Shown: positions 36,338-46,013 of the stretch, piece by piece
Position numbering within the stretch: position 1 is the stretch's first letter
Layout of the letters: every line of letters begins with the position of its first letter
Origin: Rhizobium sp. NZLR1
GTDB lineage: Bacteria; Pseudomonadota; Alphaproteobacteria; Rhizobiales; Rhizobiaceae
Direction: 5' to 3'
NCBI RefSeq assembly: GCF_017357385.1
Contig: NZ_CP071632.1
Location: 129,501 to 193,500 of the forward strand
Length of the DNA stretch: 64,000 bases
Translations under genes and position numbers: made by a program
Notes under the pieces: generated by a model
What the model saw: the letters and a program-made list of their open reading frames with translations, nothing else
What the model was told of the DNA's origin: nothing
The model's database searches: none

Positions 36338-36769
36338 TCAGAGCGCCTTGGCGTTTTCCAGAAGCCGGCGGATATATTCAAGTGTCAGCTCGCGCTCGAA
36401 AACCCGAAAACCTTTAAACAGCGCAAGGTCGGCCTCACGCGCGGTCTCGATCGCCTCGGCCTCCATGGCGCTGGCCTTCGGCGTCAGGAAGAGCAGTTGC
36501 GCCCGCTTATCGGATGGATGCGGCCGGCGTTCGATCAACCCGTCGCGGACCATGCGCGAAAGCGTGTTGGCCATGGTCGCCTGCTCGATATCGACCCGCT
36601 CGAGAAGCTGTTTCTGGGTCAGCCCGTCTTCGGCCCAGAGTTCCAGCAGAATGGGGAACTGGCCCGGAGAAAAACCGAGCCCGACCGCGCGCTGGTGCAG
36701 CGAGCGGGCAAAACCCTTCGCCAGCTGGCTGGCAAGGTAGGCTCCCGAATCCATGCGGTTAAATCCCAT
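36338..36769 (-). CDS. MarR-family transcriptional regulator
   Basis: 143 residues. The winged helix-turn-helix contains LTQKQLLERVDIEQATMANT, then the wing RMVRDGLIERRPHPSDKRAQ with the D-x-R motif of MarR proteins. The N-terminal helices fit the dimerisation domain. Ligand and target are unknown. It is convergent with the GGDEF-EAL gene, with 19 bases between stops, and its promoter shares the region with the candidate RNA at 36868-37018. Confidence 0.9.
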   Translation of the reverse strand: MGFNRMDSGAYLASQLAKGFARSLHQRAVGLGFSPGQFPILLELWAEDGLTQKQLLERVDIEQATMANTLSRMVRDGLIERRPHPSDKRAQLLFLTPKASAMEAEAIETAREADLALFKGFRVFERELTLEYIRRLLENAKAL

Positions 36770-36867
36770 GATTGCAAGTTAGGCTCAAAACCATGCTGGA
36801 GACAATGCAGCAAATCGCATGCGATGCTTCAAAATATGCAAGCGACGATGATAATTTCGAGTGCCCA

Positions 36868-37018
36868 GGAAAAACAAAAGTCGCCATGGCCTGGAGGTTG
36901 GCCATGGCGACCTTAAAGTGGGGACAAAGGCCCGGAGAGGGGGATAAGGCCTTTGTCCAAGCCTGACGCGGCGGGGGACAAGCCGGTAGTCAGACCCGCG
37001 GCGCGATCAAGCGCCGGT
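36868..37018 (-). ncRNA. Candidate small RNA, four hairpins with C-rich anti-SD loops
   Basis: On the minus strand, in order: GGCGC/GCGCC (37015-37000); GGTCTGAC/GTCAGGCT (36996-36960, two G-U pairs); GGACAAAGGCC/GGCCTTTGTCC, a perfect 11-pair stem with loop TTATCCCCCTCTCCG (36958-36922); and GTCGCCATGGCC/GGCCATGGCGAC, a perfect 12-pair stem (36911-36880) with loop AACCTCCA, ended by CTTTTGTTTTT. The last is an intrinsic terminator presenting CCTCC. No protein gene uses it. TTGAAA(N17)CAAATC around 37030-37060 is a weak promoter. The form resembles rhizobial anti-SD-loop small RNAs. Confidence 0.65.
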
Positions 37019-37101
37019 GACATGGATTTGTGCCTGTGAATGTGGTTTTTCAAGGGAGGGCGACCGTTACAAATCGGTAACAGTTTGGTGAGCGGAATCT
37101 C

Positions 37102-37200
37102 CGCTGCACAATTCCTCGATTCGGAATGCGGTTTAAGGAAAAAATTATGCGTCCATTCAAAGTGCGACAGCGTCCTTTGCGCCTCTGAATAGAGGTGCGT
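37102..37200 (+). repeat. Dispersed palindromic repeat, family A, copy 3
   Basis: GCTGCACAATTCCTCGATTC, then GGTTTAAGGAAAAAATTATG, CATTCAAAGTGCGACAGCG and the CCTTTGCGCCTCTGAATAGA hairpin. Same orientation and order as 17345-17442. It ends ~60 bases before polA, inside its promoter region. Confidence 0.75.
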
Positions 37201-37263
37201 AACCCTTTTCGCGCGCCGAACTTTATATAGACCTCGTCCCGTGCCCGCGCTATCCATGCACCC

Positions 37264-40263
37264 ATGAAAAAAGGCGATCACCTCTTCCTAATCGATGGTT
37301 CCGGATTCATCTTCCGGGCGTTTCATGCACTGCCACCGCTGACCCGCAAGACCGATGGCCTGCCGATCGGCGCCGTTTCCGGTTTCTGCAACATGCTGTG
37401 GAAGTTGTTGAGGGATGCGCGCAATACCGATGTCGGCGTGACGCCGACACACCTTGCAGTCATCTTCGATTATTCCGCCAAGACGTTTCGCAAGGATCTT
37501 TACGACGCATATAAGGCGAACCGGTCCGCCCCGCCGGAGGAGCTCATCCCGCAATTTGGCCTGATCCGCCAAGCCACCCGCGCCTTCAACCTGCCCTGCA
37601 TCGAGACCGAAGGTTTTGAGGCCGACGATATCATCGCCACTTACGCCCGCCAGGCTGAGGCATCCGGCGCCGATGTCACCATCGTCTCCTCCGACAAGGA
37701 CCTGATGCAGCTCGTCAGTCCCAATGTCCATATGTATGACAGCATGAAGGACAAGCAGATCGGCATTCCTGACGTCATCGAGAAATGGGGCGTGCCGCCA
37801 GAAAAGATGATCGATCTGCAGGCGATGACCGGTGATTCCGTCGACAATGTTCCCGGAATTCCCGGCATCGGCCCGAAAACCGCCGCCCAGCTTCTTGAGG
37901 AATACGGCGATCTCGACACGCTGCTCGAACGCGCCACCGAGATCAAGCAGGTCAAGCGCCGCGAGACGATCCTCGCCAATATCGATATGGCGAGGCTCTC
38001 GCGCGACCTCGTGCGGCTGCGCACCGATGTGCCGCTCGATCTCGATCTCGACGCGCTGGTGCTGGAGCCGCAGAACGGCCCGAAGCTGATAGGCTTCCTC
38101 AAGACCATGGAATTCACGACGCTGACGCGCCGCGTCGCCGAAGTCTGCGATTGCGATGCGAACGCCATCGAACCGGCGATCGTCAACGTCGAATGGGGTA
38201 AGGCTGCCCACGGCCCCGATCTCGATGCGGCCGAGCCGGCCCCCGTTGCCGGCGGCATCCCCGAGGTTTCCGGCGAATCGGTGCCGGTGCCAGCCCGTGC
38301 GAAGGCAAAGACCGCCGTCGAAGGCGCCTTCTCACCCGCCGATCTTGCCAAGGCGCGCGCCGACGCCTTTGCGACGCTGCCCTTCGATCATTCGGCCTAT
38401 GTGACGATCCGCGATCTGGCGACGCTCGACCGGTGGATCGCCGATGCGCGCGATACCGGCCTCGTTGCTTTCGATACCGAGACCACCTCGCTCGATGCGA
38501 TGCAGGCCGAGCTTGTCGGCTTTTCGCTGGCGATCGCCGACAATGTGGCCGATCCCACCGGCACCAAGATCCGCGCCGCCTATGTGCCGCTCACCCACAA
38601 GAACGGCGTCGGCGATCTGCTCGGCGGCGGCCTTGTCGAAAACCAGGTCGCCATGCGCGATGCCTTGCCGCGGCTGAAGGCATTGCTGGAGGACGGGGCG
38701 GTTCTCAAGGTCGCGCAGAACCTGAAATACGACTATCTGCTGTTGAAGCGCTACGGCATCGAGACCAGGAGTTTCGACGACACGATGTTGATCTCCTACG
38801 TGCTCGACGCCGGCACCGGCGCCCATGGCATGGACCCGCTCTCGGAAAAATTCCTCGGTCATACCCCGATCCCCTACAAGGACGTGGCCGGCAGCGGCAA
38901 AGCGAATGTCACCTTCGATCTCGTCGATATCGATCGCGCCACCCATTATGCGGCCGAGGATGCCGACGTGACGCTGCGCCTCTGGCTGGTGCTGAAGCCA
39001 CGGCTGGCGGCGGCAGGACTGACCAGCGTTTATGAACGGCTGGAGCGGCCGCTGCTGCCGGTGCTGGCGCGCATGGAAGCGCGCGGCATCACCGTCGACC
39101 GGCAGATCCTGTCGCGCCTGTCCGGCGAGCTGGCCCAGGGCGCCGCCAGGCTGGAAGACGAGATTTATGTGCTGGCCGGCGAGCGCTTCAATATCGGCTC
39201 GCCGAAGCAGCTGGGCGACATCCTGTTCGGCAAGATGGGCCTTGCCGGCGGCAGCAAGACCAAAACCGGGCAATGGTCCACCTCCGCGCAGGTGCTCGAG
39301 GATTTGGCCGCCGCCGGTTTCGAGCTGCCGCGCAAAATCGTCGACTGGCGCCAGGTCACCAAGCTGAAGTCCACTTATACCGACGCGCTCCCGGGCTATG
39401 TCCACGCAGAAACCAAACGGGTCCACACCTCCTATTCGCTGGCATCGACGACGACGGGACGCCTGTCCTCCTCCGAGCCGAACCTGCAGAACATTCCGGT
39501 GCGCACCGCCGAAGGCCGCAAGATCCGCACCGCCTTCATCTCGACACTTGGCCACAAGCTGATTTCTGCCGACTACAGCCAGATCGAATTGCGCGTGCTT
39601 GCCCATGTGGCCGAGATCCCGCAGCTGACCAAGGCCTTCGAGGATGGCGTCGACATTCACGCGATGACCGCGTCGGAAATGTTCGGTGTGCCGGTCGAGG
39701 GCATGCCGGGCGAGGTGCGTCGCCGCGCCAAGGCGATCAATTTCGGCATCATCTACGGCATCTCGGCCTTCGGCCTCGCCAATCAGCTATCGATAGAGCG
39801 TTCGGAAGCCGGCGACTACATCAAGAAGTATTTCGAGCGTTTCCCGGGCATCCGCGACTATATGGAAAGCCGAAAGGCCATGGCGCGCGACAAGGGTTAT
39901 GTCGAGACGATCTTCGGGCGGCGAATCAACTATCCCGAAATCCGCTCTTCCAACCCGTCGGTACGCGCCTTCAACGAGCGTGCGGCGATCAACGCGCCGA
40001 TCCAGGGCTCGGCTGCCGACGTCATTCGCCGGGCGATGATCAAGATGGAGCCGGCGCTGGCTGAAGTCGGCCTTGGCGATCGCGTCCGCATGCTGCTGCA
40101 GGTGCATGACGAACTCATCTTCGAAGTCGAGGACGAGGATGTCGAAAAGGCGATGCCGATCATCGTCTCGGTCATGGAAAACGCCACCATGCCGGCGCTC
40201 GAAATGCGCGTGCCGCTGAGGGTCGATGCGCGCGCTGCCAGCAATTGGGACGAGGCGCATTGA
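37264..40263 (+). CDS. polA: DNA polymerase I
   Basis: 999 residues with three domains. A 5'-3' exonuclease (~1-290, with DSVDNVPGIPGIGPKTAAQL) is followed by a 3'-5' proofreading domain whose Exo I motif is intact (VAFDTETTSLD, ~401-411) along with NLKYDYLL and AAEDADV. The polymerase domain (~610-999) has motif A SADYSQIELRVLAH (~770), motif B RRRAKAINFGIIYGIS and motif C QVHDELIFEVED. It replaces RNA primers and fills gaps in repair. A family B repeat follows the stop by two bases. Confidence 0.98.
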   Translation: MKKGDHLFLIDGSGFIFRAFHALPPLTRKTDGLPIGAVSGFCNMLWKLLRDARNTDVGVTPTHLAVIFDYSAKTFRKDLYDAYKANRSAPPEELIPQFGLIRQATRAFNLPCIETEGFEADDIIATYARQAEASGADVTIVSSDKDLMQLVSPNVHMYDSMKDKQIGIPDVIEKWGVPPEKMIDLQAMTGDSVDNVPGIPGIGPKTAAQLLEEYGDLDTLLERATEIKQVKRRETILANIDMARLSRDLVRLRTDVPLDLDLDALVLEPQNGPKLIGFLKTMEFTTLTRRVAEVCDCDANAIEPAIVNVEWGKAAHGPDLDAAEPAPVAGGIPEVSGESVPVPARAKAKTAVEGAFSPADLAKARADAFATLPFDHSAYVTIRDLATLDRWIADARDTGLVAFDTETTSLDAMQAELVGFSLAIADNVADPTGTKIRAAYVPLTHKNGVGDLLGGGLVENQVAMRDALPRLKALLEDGAVLKVAQNLKYDYLLLKRYGIETRSFDDTMLISYVLDAGTGAHGMDPLSEKFLGHTPIPYKDVAGSGKANVTFDLVDIDRATHYAAEDADVTLRLWLVLKPRLAAAGLTSVYERLERPLLPVLARMEARGITVDRQILSRLSGELAQGAARLEDEIYVLAGERFNIGSPKQLGDILFGKMGLAGGSKTKTGQWSTSAQVLEDLAAAGFELPRKIVDWRQVTKLKSTYTDALPGYVHAETKRVHTSYSLASTTTGRLSSSEPNLQNIPVRTAEGRKIRTAFISTLGHKLISADYSQIELRVLAHVAEIPQLTKAFEDGVDIHAMTASEMFGVPVEGMPGEVRRRAKAINFGIIYGISAFGLANQLSIERSEAGDYIKKYFERFPGIRDYMESRKAMARDKGYVETIFGRRINYPEIRSSNPSVRAFNERAAINAPIQGSAADVIRRAMIKMEPALAEVGLGDRVRMLLQVHDELIFEVEDEDVEKAMPIIVSVMENATMPALEMRVPLRVDARAASNWDEAH

Positions 40264-40265
40264 TC

Positions 40266-40306
40266 CATGTCGCCCAAATGTGTGCATCTTGGGTAAACGA
40301 CATGCA
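40266..40306 (+). repeat. Dispersed repeat, family B, copy 3 (at the polA stop codon)
   Basis: CATGTCGCCCAAATGTGTGC then ATCTTGGGTAAACGACATG. Arms CATGTCG and CGACATG are perfect; CCCAA/TTGGG pairs inside. It begins two bases after the polA stop codon. Confidence 0.75.
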
Positions 40307-40515
40307 GAAAACGAGGGCCTGATAGGCTCCGCATCATCAGAGTCGATGCGCCGCACTTCGGGTCCTCACAAAATTGGCAAAGATTTTTCCGCTTAACTCA
40401 ACTCACTGAAATCGCAGCGATTTAGCGACGGGAGCCGTATCAGAACGATACGGCGGGAAGGAACTTATTAACCTTCCTTTTCTATCCCGGTAGGGTCGCA
40501 ATTTGTTAGGCATGA

Positions 40516-42876
40516 GTGAGTAGCGGACGCATGCGTTTTCCCAGAACCAATTTGACGGACGCCGGGGACTTTTCCAGCGAGATTGAAACCGAGCTTCCGG
40601 AGATAAATCCCGGAGAAAAGCCGGCGGCACCGATCTGGCAGAGCAATTTTTCTCTCGCGCCGAATGTCCGTTTCACCCGCACGCCGGAAACGCTGATCAG
40701 CAAGCGGCGGGCGCCGAATGAGCTTGTTCGGGATGATTCGCAGATTGGACAGCAGGCGATACGCATCGAGCCGGTCGCCGTCGACGTGCCGTTCGATGCC
40801 TATCTGCCGGAGCCCTACGAACTTTCCGCAGCACCGCACGTGATCGAACTGCAACCGTCACCCTTGCCCGAAGGGCCCGCCGCGCCTGCCTTCCGCGCCA
40901 GTGCCGAGCTTTCTTCCATTTCGGATTTCGCCTTCTGGGAAGTCATGGCCTTCGAAGAAGGTGAGCCGGTTCGCGCGCCTGCCTTGATCTCGTTCCCGAA
41001 GGTCGAGACTGCGCCCGAATCGATCACGTCGCTGTTCCGCATCATGGAATGGCGCCCCGGCCGGCCGGCCCCCGCGCCCGTCGCCTCCCGCCCGGTTCAG
41101 CCGCCCGCCGCGGTCTCCGCAAAGCTCGCCGTCCGCCCTCCGGCCGCAATATCCCTGGAACGGCTCCGGCGCATTCCTGTCGAGGCACCGGTCGTACCTT
41201 CCCCCCAGGCTGCGCCAGCCCCTCAGATTGCGCCAGCTCCTCAAGTCGCGTTGGCGCCTGAGGCTGCGCCGACACCCCGTTCTACGCCGCCCGTCGCCGC
41301 GGTCCTGCCCTCGCCGCGTCGTGTGACAAGACCCGAAAAGATCGACGCATCCGGCTATGAGTTTCCGCCGCGTGCCCTCCTGCAGGAACCGCCGGAACGC
41401 CTCGGCGAGATCATGTCGCAGGAGACGCTGGAGCAGAATGCCGGGCTTCTGGAAAGTGTACTCGAGGACTTCGGCATCAAGGGTGAAATCATCCATGTCC
41501 GCCCCGGCCCAGTCGTCACGCTTTATGAATTCGAGCCGGCGCCGGGCGTGAAATCGTCGCGCGTCATCGGTCTTGCCGACGATATCGCCCGCTCGATGTC
41601 GGCGCTCTCGGCCCGTGTCGCCGTCGTCCCCGGCCGCAACGTCATCGGCATCGAATTGCCGAACGTCACTCGTGAAACCGTCTATTTCCGCGAGATGATC
41701 GAAAGCCAGGATTTCGAGAAGAGCGGCTACAAGCTGGCGCTCGGTCTCGGCAAGACCATCGGCGGCGAGCCGGTTATTGCCGAACTCGCCAAGATGCCGC
41801 ATTTGCTCGTCGCCGGCACTACCGGCTCCGGCAAGTCGGTCGCCATCAACACGATGATCCTGTCGCTGCTCTACCGCCTGACGCCGGAACAGTGCCGGCT
41901 GATCATGGTCGACCCGAAGATGCTCGAACTTTCCGTCTATGACGGCATCCCGCATCTTCTGACGCCTGTCGTCACCGATCCGAAGAAGGCGGTGATGGCG
42001 ATGAAATGGGCCGTGCGCGAAATGGAGGAGCGTTATCGCAAGATGTCGCGCCTCGGCGTCCGCAATATCGACGGATATAACGAGCGCGTGGCGCAGGCCC
42101 GCGACAAGGGCGAGACGATCCATGTCATGGTCCAGGTCGGCTTCGACAAGGGCACCGGCGTCCCGATCGAGGAAAGCCAGGCGCTCGACCTGACGCCGAT
42201 GCCCTATATCGTCGTCATCGTCGATGAAATGGCCGACCTGATGATGGTCGCCGGCAAGGAGATCGAAGGTGCGATCCAGCGCCTCGCCCAGATGGCCCGC
42301 GCCGCCGGCATCCATCTGATCATGGCGACGCAGCGCCCATCGGTCGACGTCATCACCGGTACGATCAAGGCGAACTTCCCGACCCGCATCTCCTTCCAGG
42401 TGACCTCGAAAATCGACAGCCGCACCATCCTCGGTGAACAGGGCGCCGAGCAGCTCCTCGGCCAGGGCGACATGCTGCATATGCAGGGCGGCGGCCGGAT
42501 TTCCCGCGTCCACGGTCCCTTCGTCTCTGACGTCGAGGTTGAAAAGGTCGTTGCCCATCTGAAAACCCAGGGCCGCCCCGAATATCTCGACACCGTCACC
42601 GCCGACGAAGAGGAAGAAACGGAAGAGGAAGAAGCCGGCGCCGTCTTCGACAAGAGCGCCATGGCCTCCGAGGATGGCAACGAGCTATACGAACAGGCGG
42701 TGAAGGTCGTCCTGCGCGACAAGAAGTGCTCGACCTCCTACATCCAGCGCCGCCTCGGCATCGGCTATAACAGAGCCGCCTCATTGGTGGAGCGCATGGA
42801 GAAGGAAGGTCTGGTCGGCCCGGCCAACCATGTCGGCAAGCGCGAGATCGTTTCCGGGCGGGGTGACGGCGACTAA
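40516..42876 (+). CDS. FtsK/SpoIIIE-type DNA translocase without membrane domain
   Basis: 786 residues from GTG 40516; an ATG at 40531 is equally possible. The motor has an alpha domain ([20 protein letters not shown] ...), a RecA-like beta domain with Walker [16 protein letters not shown] (~433-447) and Walker [15 protein letters not shown], and a C-terminal winged-helix gamma domain (~717-775: [20 protein letters not shown]) of the KOPS-reading type. The first ~260 residues are Pro/Ala-rich with no hydrophobic segment, so it should be soluble. It may clear or segregate chromosome ends alongside a membrane FtsK elsewhere. Confidence 0.9.
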   Translation: MSSGRMRFPRTNLTDAGDFSSEIETELPEINPGEKPAAPIWQSNFSLAPNVRFTRTPETLISKRRAPNELVRDDSQIGQQAIRIEPVAVDVPFDAYLPEPYELSAAPHVIELQPSPLPEGPAAPAFRASAELSSISDFAFWEVMAFEEGEPVRAPALISFPKVETAPESITSLFRIMEWRPGRPAPAPVASRPVQPPAAVSAKLAVRPPAAISLERLRRIPVEAPVVPSPQAAPAPQIAPAPQVALAPEAAPTPRSTPPVAAVLPSPRRVTRPEKIDASGYEFPPRALLQEPPERLGEIMSQETLEQNAGLLESVLEDFGIKGEIIHVRPGPVVTLYEFEPAPGVKSSRVIGLADDIARSMSALSARVAVVPGRNVIGIELPNVTRETVYFREMIESQDFEKSGYKLALGLGKTIGGEPVIAELAKMPHLLVAGTTGSGKSVAINTMILSLLYRLTPEQCRLIMVDPKMLELSVYDGIPHLLTPVVTDPKKAVMAMKWAVREMEERYRKMSRLGVRNIDGYNERVAQARDKGETIHVMVQVGFDKGTGVPIEESQALDLTPMPYIVVIVDEMADLMMVAGKEIEGAIQRLAQMARAAGIHLIMATQRPSVDVITGTIKANFPTRISFQVTSKIDSRTILGEQGAEQLLGQGDMLHMQGGGRISRVHGPFVSDVEVEKVVAHLKTQGRPEYLDTVTADEEEETEEEEAGAVFDKSAMASEDGNELYEQAVKVVLRDKKCSTSYIQRRLGIGYNRAASLVERMEKEGLVGPANHVGKREIVSGRGDGD

Positions 42877-42905
42877 TCAGGCGCGGAGTGTGCCACGCAC
42901 TCCGT

Positions 42906-43409
42906 TCACATTCTTGAGACTGCCAACCGCACCGTCTCGCTGACGAACTCGGTCTTTCCGCCGGTATAAAAGTCCCAATTTCCGTCTGCCTCCGCAGCCA
43001 GCCGACGTTTCAGGTCGGCATAGGCTGCAGCTCTCTCAGGGTGATCCACGAGATAGTCGCGAAACAGGATGCGCTCCTGGTGTCCGCGATGATCGGGTCC
43101 GCAGACACAGAGCCTGAACCCGTAGCCGTCATGATCTCGGGTGAAGGCCCACCGGTTCTCTCCAGCGTCGCCGTGGAAGACGAAATCGGCAGAGCGCACC
43201 GCTTCGATCGCCGTCGGCAGAACGGCGTTTGAGATCACGACGATATCGAGGTCGATCTTCGGCTTGGCCGCCAGACCAGGCACAGACGTACTGCCGATAT
43301 GATCGATGGACAGCACGGAATCACTGAGCAAAATAGAGACTTCACTGCTGATTTGGGCAAACAGCAGCGGCCAGGAGGGATCGTAGTCGACCACTTTGAT
43401 GGCGCGCAT
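42906..43409 (-). CDS. GrpB/UPF0157-family protein
   Basis: 167 residues. VVDYDPSWPLLFAQISSEVS at the start, then SIDHIGSTSVPGLAAKPKID, the nucleotidyltransferase-like GS motif with downstream DLDIVV acidic pair. The fold belongs to the GrpB/UPF0157 group of the nucleotidyltransferase superfamily, with some relatives linked to CoaE. Substrate unknown. It begins 18 bases after phnN and may be the last gene of the phn transcript; that link is only positional. Confidence 0.85.
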   Translation of the reverse strand: MRAIKVVDYDPSWPLLFAQISSEVSILLSDSVLSIDHIGSTSVPGLAAKPKIDLDIVVISNAVLPTAIEAVRSADFVFHGDAGENRWAFTRDHDGYGFRLCVCGPDHRGHQERILFRDYLVDHPERAAAYADLKRRLAAEADGNWDFYTGGKTEFVSETVRLAVSRM

Positions 43410-43427
43410 GCTTCCTTCCGATCTCGG

Positions 43428-44024
43428 TCAGTGAATCTCGGCGAGCAGCCCGTCGAGGATCGTGACCATCTTCTGCTTGGCCTCTTCGAGCGAGCCGCTA
43501 TTGTCGAGCTCCGCCACGTCGTAGTCGCCGCGCACCGTCAGCGGCCCGCGGGCAAGCCGCGCCATGATATCCTCATGCGTCTCGCGCCCGCGCGCCTCCA
43601 GCCGGCTCGCGAGCACTTCCGGGCGAGCGGTGACGTTGATCACCTTGAGCCGCGGGAAAGCCGCCTGGAAACGGTGAAGCGCCGAGCGCGAGCCGTTGGC
43701 GACAACGACATGGCCGCGCGACAATGCCACCGAGACCTCGGCCGGAATACCATATTTCAAGCCATGCGCCTCCCACCAGACGGCGAAGGAGCCCGACTGC
43801 TCCATCGCGGCAAACCCTTCGAGGGAGACGGAAAGATGGTCTTCGCCGCCGGCGTCGCGGTGGCGGGTGATGACGCGGCGGGTGAAATGTACGTCGGCGC
43901 GGCCGGCGAAATGCCGCGCGGCGAGGTTCATCAGCGTGTCCTTGCCGGCGCCGCTCGGCCCGACGACGACGACCATGATGCCGCGCTCGGCTCCGGCTCC
44001 TGGATGGGGTTCGTAAGGGCTCAT
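43428..44024 (-). CDS. phnN: Ribose 1,5-bisphosphate phosphokinase
   Basis: 198 residues. Walker A GPSGAGKDTLMNLA (~22-35) opens a guanylate-kinase-like P-loop fold; VITRHRDAGGEDHLSVSLEG and GSRSALHRFQAAFPRLKVIN are typical of PhnN. It phosphorylates ribose 1,5-bisphosphate to PRPP, the last step that returns the sugar from C-P lyase catabolism to nucleotide metabolism. It overlaps phnM by four bases. Confidence 0.94.
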   Translation of the reverse strand: MSPYEPHPGAGAERGIMVVVVGPSGAGKDTLMNLAARHFAGRADVHFTRRVITRHRDAGGEDHLSVSLEGFAAMEQSGSFAVWWEAHGLKYGIPAEVSVALSRGHVVVANGSRSALHRFQAAFPRLKVINVTARPEVLASRLEARGRETHEDIMARLARGPLTVRGDYDVAELDNSGSLEEAKQKMVTILDGLLAEIH

Positions 44025-45160
44025 GCGACACGGCGTCCCTGGCGCCAGACGGAGCGTGTCACCGGCACGCCATGCGAACGGTGGACGCGGACGAGATCGG
44101 CGCGCAGTCCGGTGGCGATCCGGCCGCGATCGTCGAGGCTGACGGTGCGGGCGGGCGTCGACGTCACCATGGCGATCGCCTTCGGCAGGGTAATGCTCTC
44201 GACTTCATCGGCGAGGATGAAGGGTGCATGCAGCAGGCTGAGCGGCACGTAATCGGAGGAAAGCACGTCGAGCACGCCCATCTCGGCAAGGTCGCGGGCA
44301 GCGATATTGCCGGAATGGGATTTGCCGCGCACGATGTTCGGCGCGCCCATCAGCACGCTCATGCCGTGACCGTGCGAGGCGCGGGCTGCGTCGAAGCTGG
44401 TCGGGAATTCGGCAAGCCGCACGCCGTTGTCGATCGCCTCGCCGACATGGGAGAGCGTCGCGTCGTCGTGGCTTGCCACGGTGATGCCGCGTTCGGCGCA
44501 GACCTTGGCGATGGCGTTGCGATGCGGCGTCGAGTTGCGCGCCGATTCCGCCTGGCGCTTGGCGACGAAACGCGCGAAGACCTCGTCGCTCAGGCCGCGC
44601 TTCTTCTGATAGTAGAAGATATATTGATCCATCGTCTGGAATTGACGCTGGCCGGGCGCATGATCCATCAGCGAGACCAGCCGCACATGCCGATCGTTTT
44701 CGAAATCGGCGAAATGTTCGAGCACATTGTCGGCCGAGACCTCGCAGCGCAGGTGGATCAGGTGCTCGGCGCGCAGCCGGCCTTCCTTCTCCGCCGACTG
44801 GATGGCGTCGGCCATCTCGCGCATCTCGCCATGTTCGAAGCCGCCGTCCTCGTCCGCGCCCATGCGCAGGCAGTCGAACACCGTGGTGATGCCTGAAGTG
44901 ACGATCTGGGCATCATGCGCCTGGATTGCGGCGGTCTTGTTCCAGCGAATGCCGGGACGCGGCTGATAATGGCCTTCAAGATGATCGGTATGCAGCTCGA
45001 CGAGGCCGGGAATGACGTAGTCGCCCTCGAAATCTTCGCCGGCTACCGAGTTGCCTTCGGAAATGTCGGCGATCTTGCCGTCGCGAATGAGAATCGATCC
45101 GGAGAGGATGTCATCCTCAAGAACGATGCGGGCGTTGGAAAACACGGTCTCTTTGCTCAT
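44021..45160 (-). CDS. phnM: Alpha-D-ribose 1-methylphosphonate 5-triphosphate diphosphatase
   Basis: 379 residues, amidohydrolase superfamily. The metal site begins VIPGLVELHTDHLEGHYQPR (HxD-type), and HDDATLSHVGEAIDNGVRL and LSSDYVPLSLLHAPFILADE supply later ligands. It removes pyrophosphate from the ribosylated phosphonate before C-P cleavage. The start MSKETVFSN is supported by the fold; longer forms add 44 unrelated residues. It lies 13 bases after the DUF1045 gene and is coupled to phnN. Confidence 0.95.
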   Translation of the reverse strand: MSKETVFSNARIVLEDDILSGSILIRDGKIADISEGNSVAGEDFEGDYVIPGLVELHTDHLEGHYQPRPGIRWNKTAAIQAHDAQIVTSGITTVFDCLRMGADEDGGFEHGEMREMADAIQSAEKEGRLRAEHLIHLRCEVSADNVLEHFADFENDRHVRLVSLMDHAPGQRQFQTMDQYIFYYQKKRGLSDEVFARFVAKRQAESARNSTPHRNAIAKVCAERGITVASHDDATLSHVGEAIDNGVRLAEFPTSFDAARASHGHGMSVLMGAPNIVRGKSHSGNIAARDLAEMGVLDVLSSDYVPLSLLHAPFILADEVESITLPKAIAMVTSTPARTVSLDDRGRIATGLRADLVRVHRSHGVPVTRSVWRQGRRVA

Positions 45161-45173
45161 CTCGTCTGGTCTT

Positions 45174-45869
45174 TCAGCTTTTGGCGCCGGCAAGCGGCAG
45201 CCAGGAATGAACTTTAAACGGGGCGCCGCGCGTTTCTTCGGTGAAGACGGCAAGGCCCGAAATCGTAAGCGGCCGACCGGTGAAATCGGCAAAACGCTCG
45301 GTCAGGATCGCTTTCATCACTGCGGCGCGTGTCTCGGGCACCTGGCCGGTGAGTGTCATGTGGAAGCCGAAATCCTCCATCACATAAGGATAACCCCAGC
45401 GCTGCAGATGGGTGCGCTGGCTGTCGCTGAGCTTCTCCGGGTTGCGCCGCGCCATATCGGCCTCGGAAAGCGTTGCGCGGAACGGTTCGAAGGACCTTAC
45501 CACCTTCGCGGCGAAATCCTGAAGAGGTTGATGAAGAGAACCGGGAACGAGGGCAAAAAAACGACCGAGCTGGCCCAGCACGAGTTCAGGAATCTCGAAA
45601 GCTTCAGTGCGCGCGGCAAAATCCTCGGCAACGGCCATGAGATCCTTCTCGGTGACCGAGGCGGCGAGCGAAAACGGTGCCTTGATCGTCGCGTGAAAGC
45701 CGTAGCGGCGAGGATCCGCGGTCAGCTCGAACTGCTCCGCCGCACCCAGTCTCTCATGTTCTGACGCAGAATAGGTCTCGCCGGTGAACGCATCGCGGCC
45801 GAGCCAGAGCGACGCCTCGCCGGTCAGGGGATCGTCCTTCGGCGGCGAGAAATAGAGAGCATAGCGCAA
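45174..45869 (-). CDS. DUF1045 phosphonate-cluster protein, 2H-phosphoesterase type
   Basis: 231 residues from the TTG at 45869, which has AGGATAAAAGCC before it and gives the family start MRYALYFSPP; an ATG at 45890 is possible. The family is found in phn operons. Two HxTx motifs are intact, H59-A-T61-I (YGFHATIKAPF) and H170-M-T172-L (FGFHMTLTGQV), which is the catalytic signature of 2H phosphoesterases acting on cyclic phosphates. In E. coli PhnP opens the ribose 1,2-cyclic phosphate made by PhnJ; no PhnP is seen here, so this protein may do that job. This role is inference. Confidence 0.85.
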   Translation of the reverse strand: MRYALYFSPPKDDPLTGEASLWLGRDAFTGETYSASEHERLGAAEQFELTADPRRYGFHATIKAPFSLAASVTEKDLMAVAEDFAARTEAFEIPELVLGQLGRFFALVPGSLHQPLQDFAAKVVRSFEPFRATLSEADMARRNPEKLSDSQRTHLQRWGYPYVMEDFGFHMTLTGQVPETRAAVMKAILTERFADFTGRPLTISGLAVFTEETRGAPFKVHSWLPLAGAKS

Positions 45870-46013
45870 GGCTTTTATCCTGAGGATCATCGAAACGGGG
45901 GAGCGCAATGTGCAGTGATTTGGCGGCGAACCGCAAGCAGGCTCCCGGCTAAAAGATTTCCGTGACAGAATGATGATGGCGGCAGCGCCGCCACGGCCTT
46001 TGGAGCGGATATA

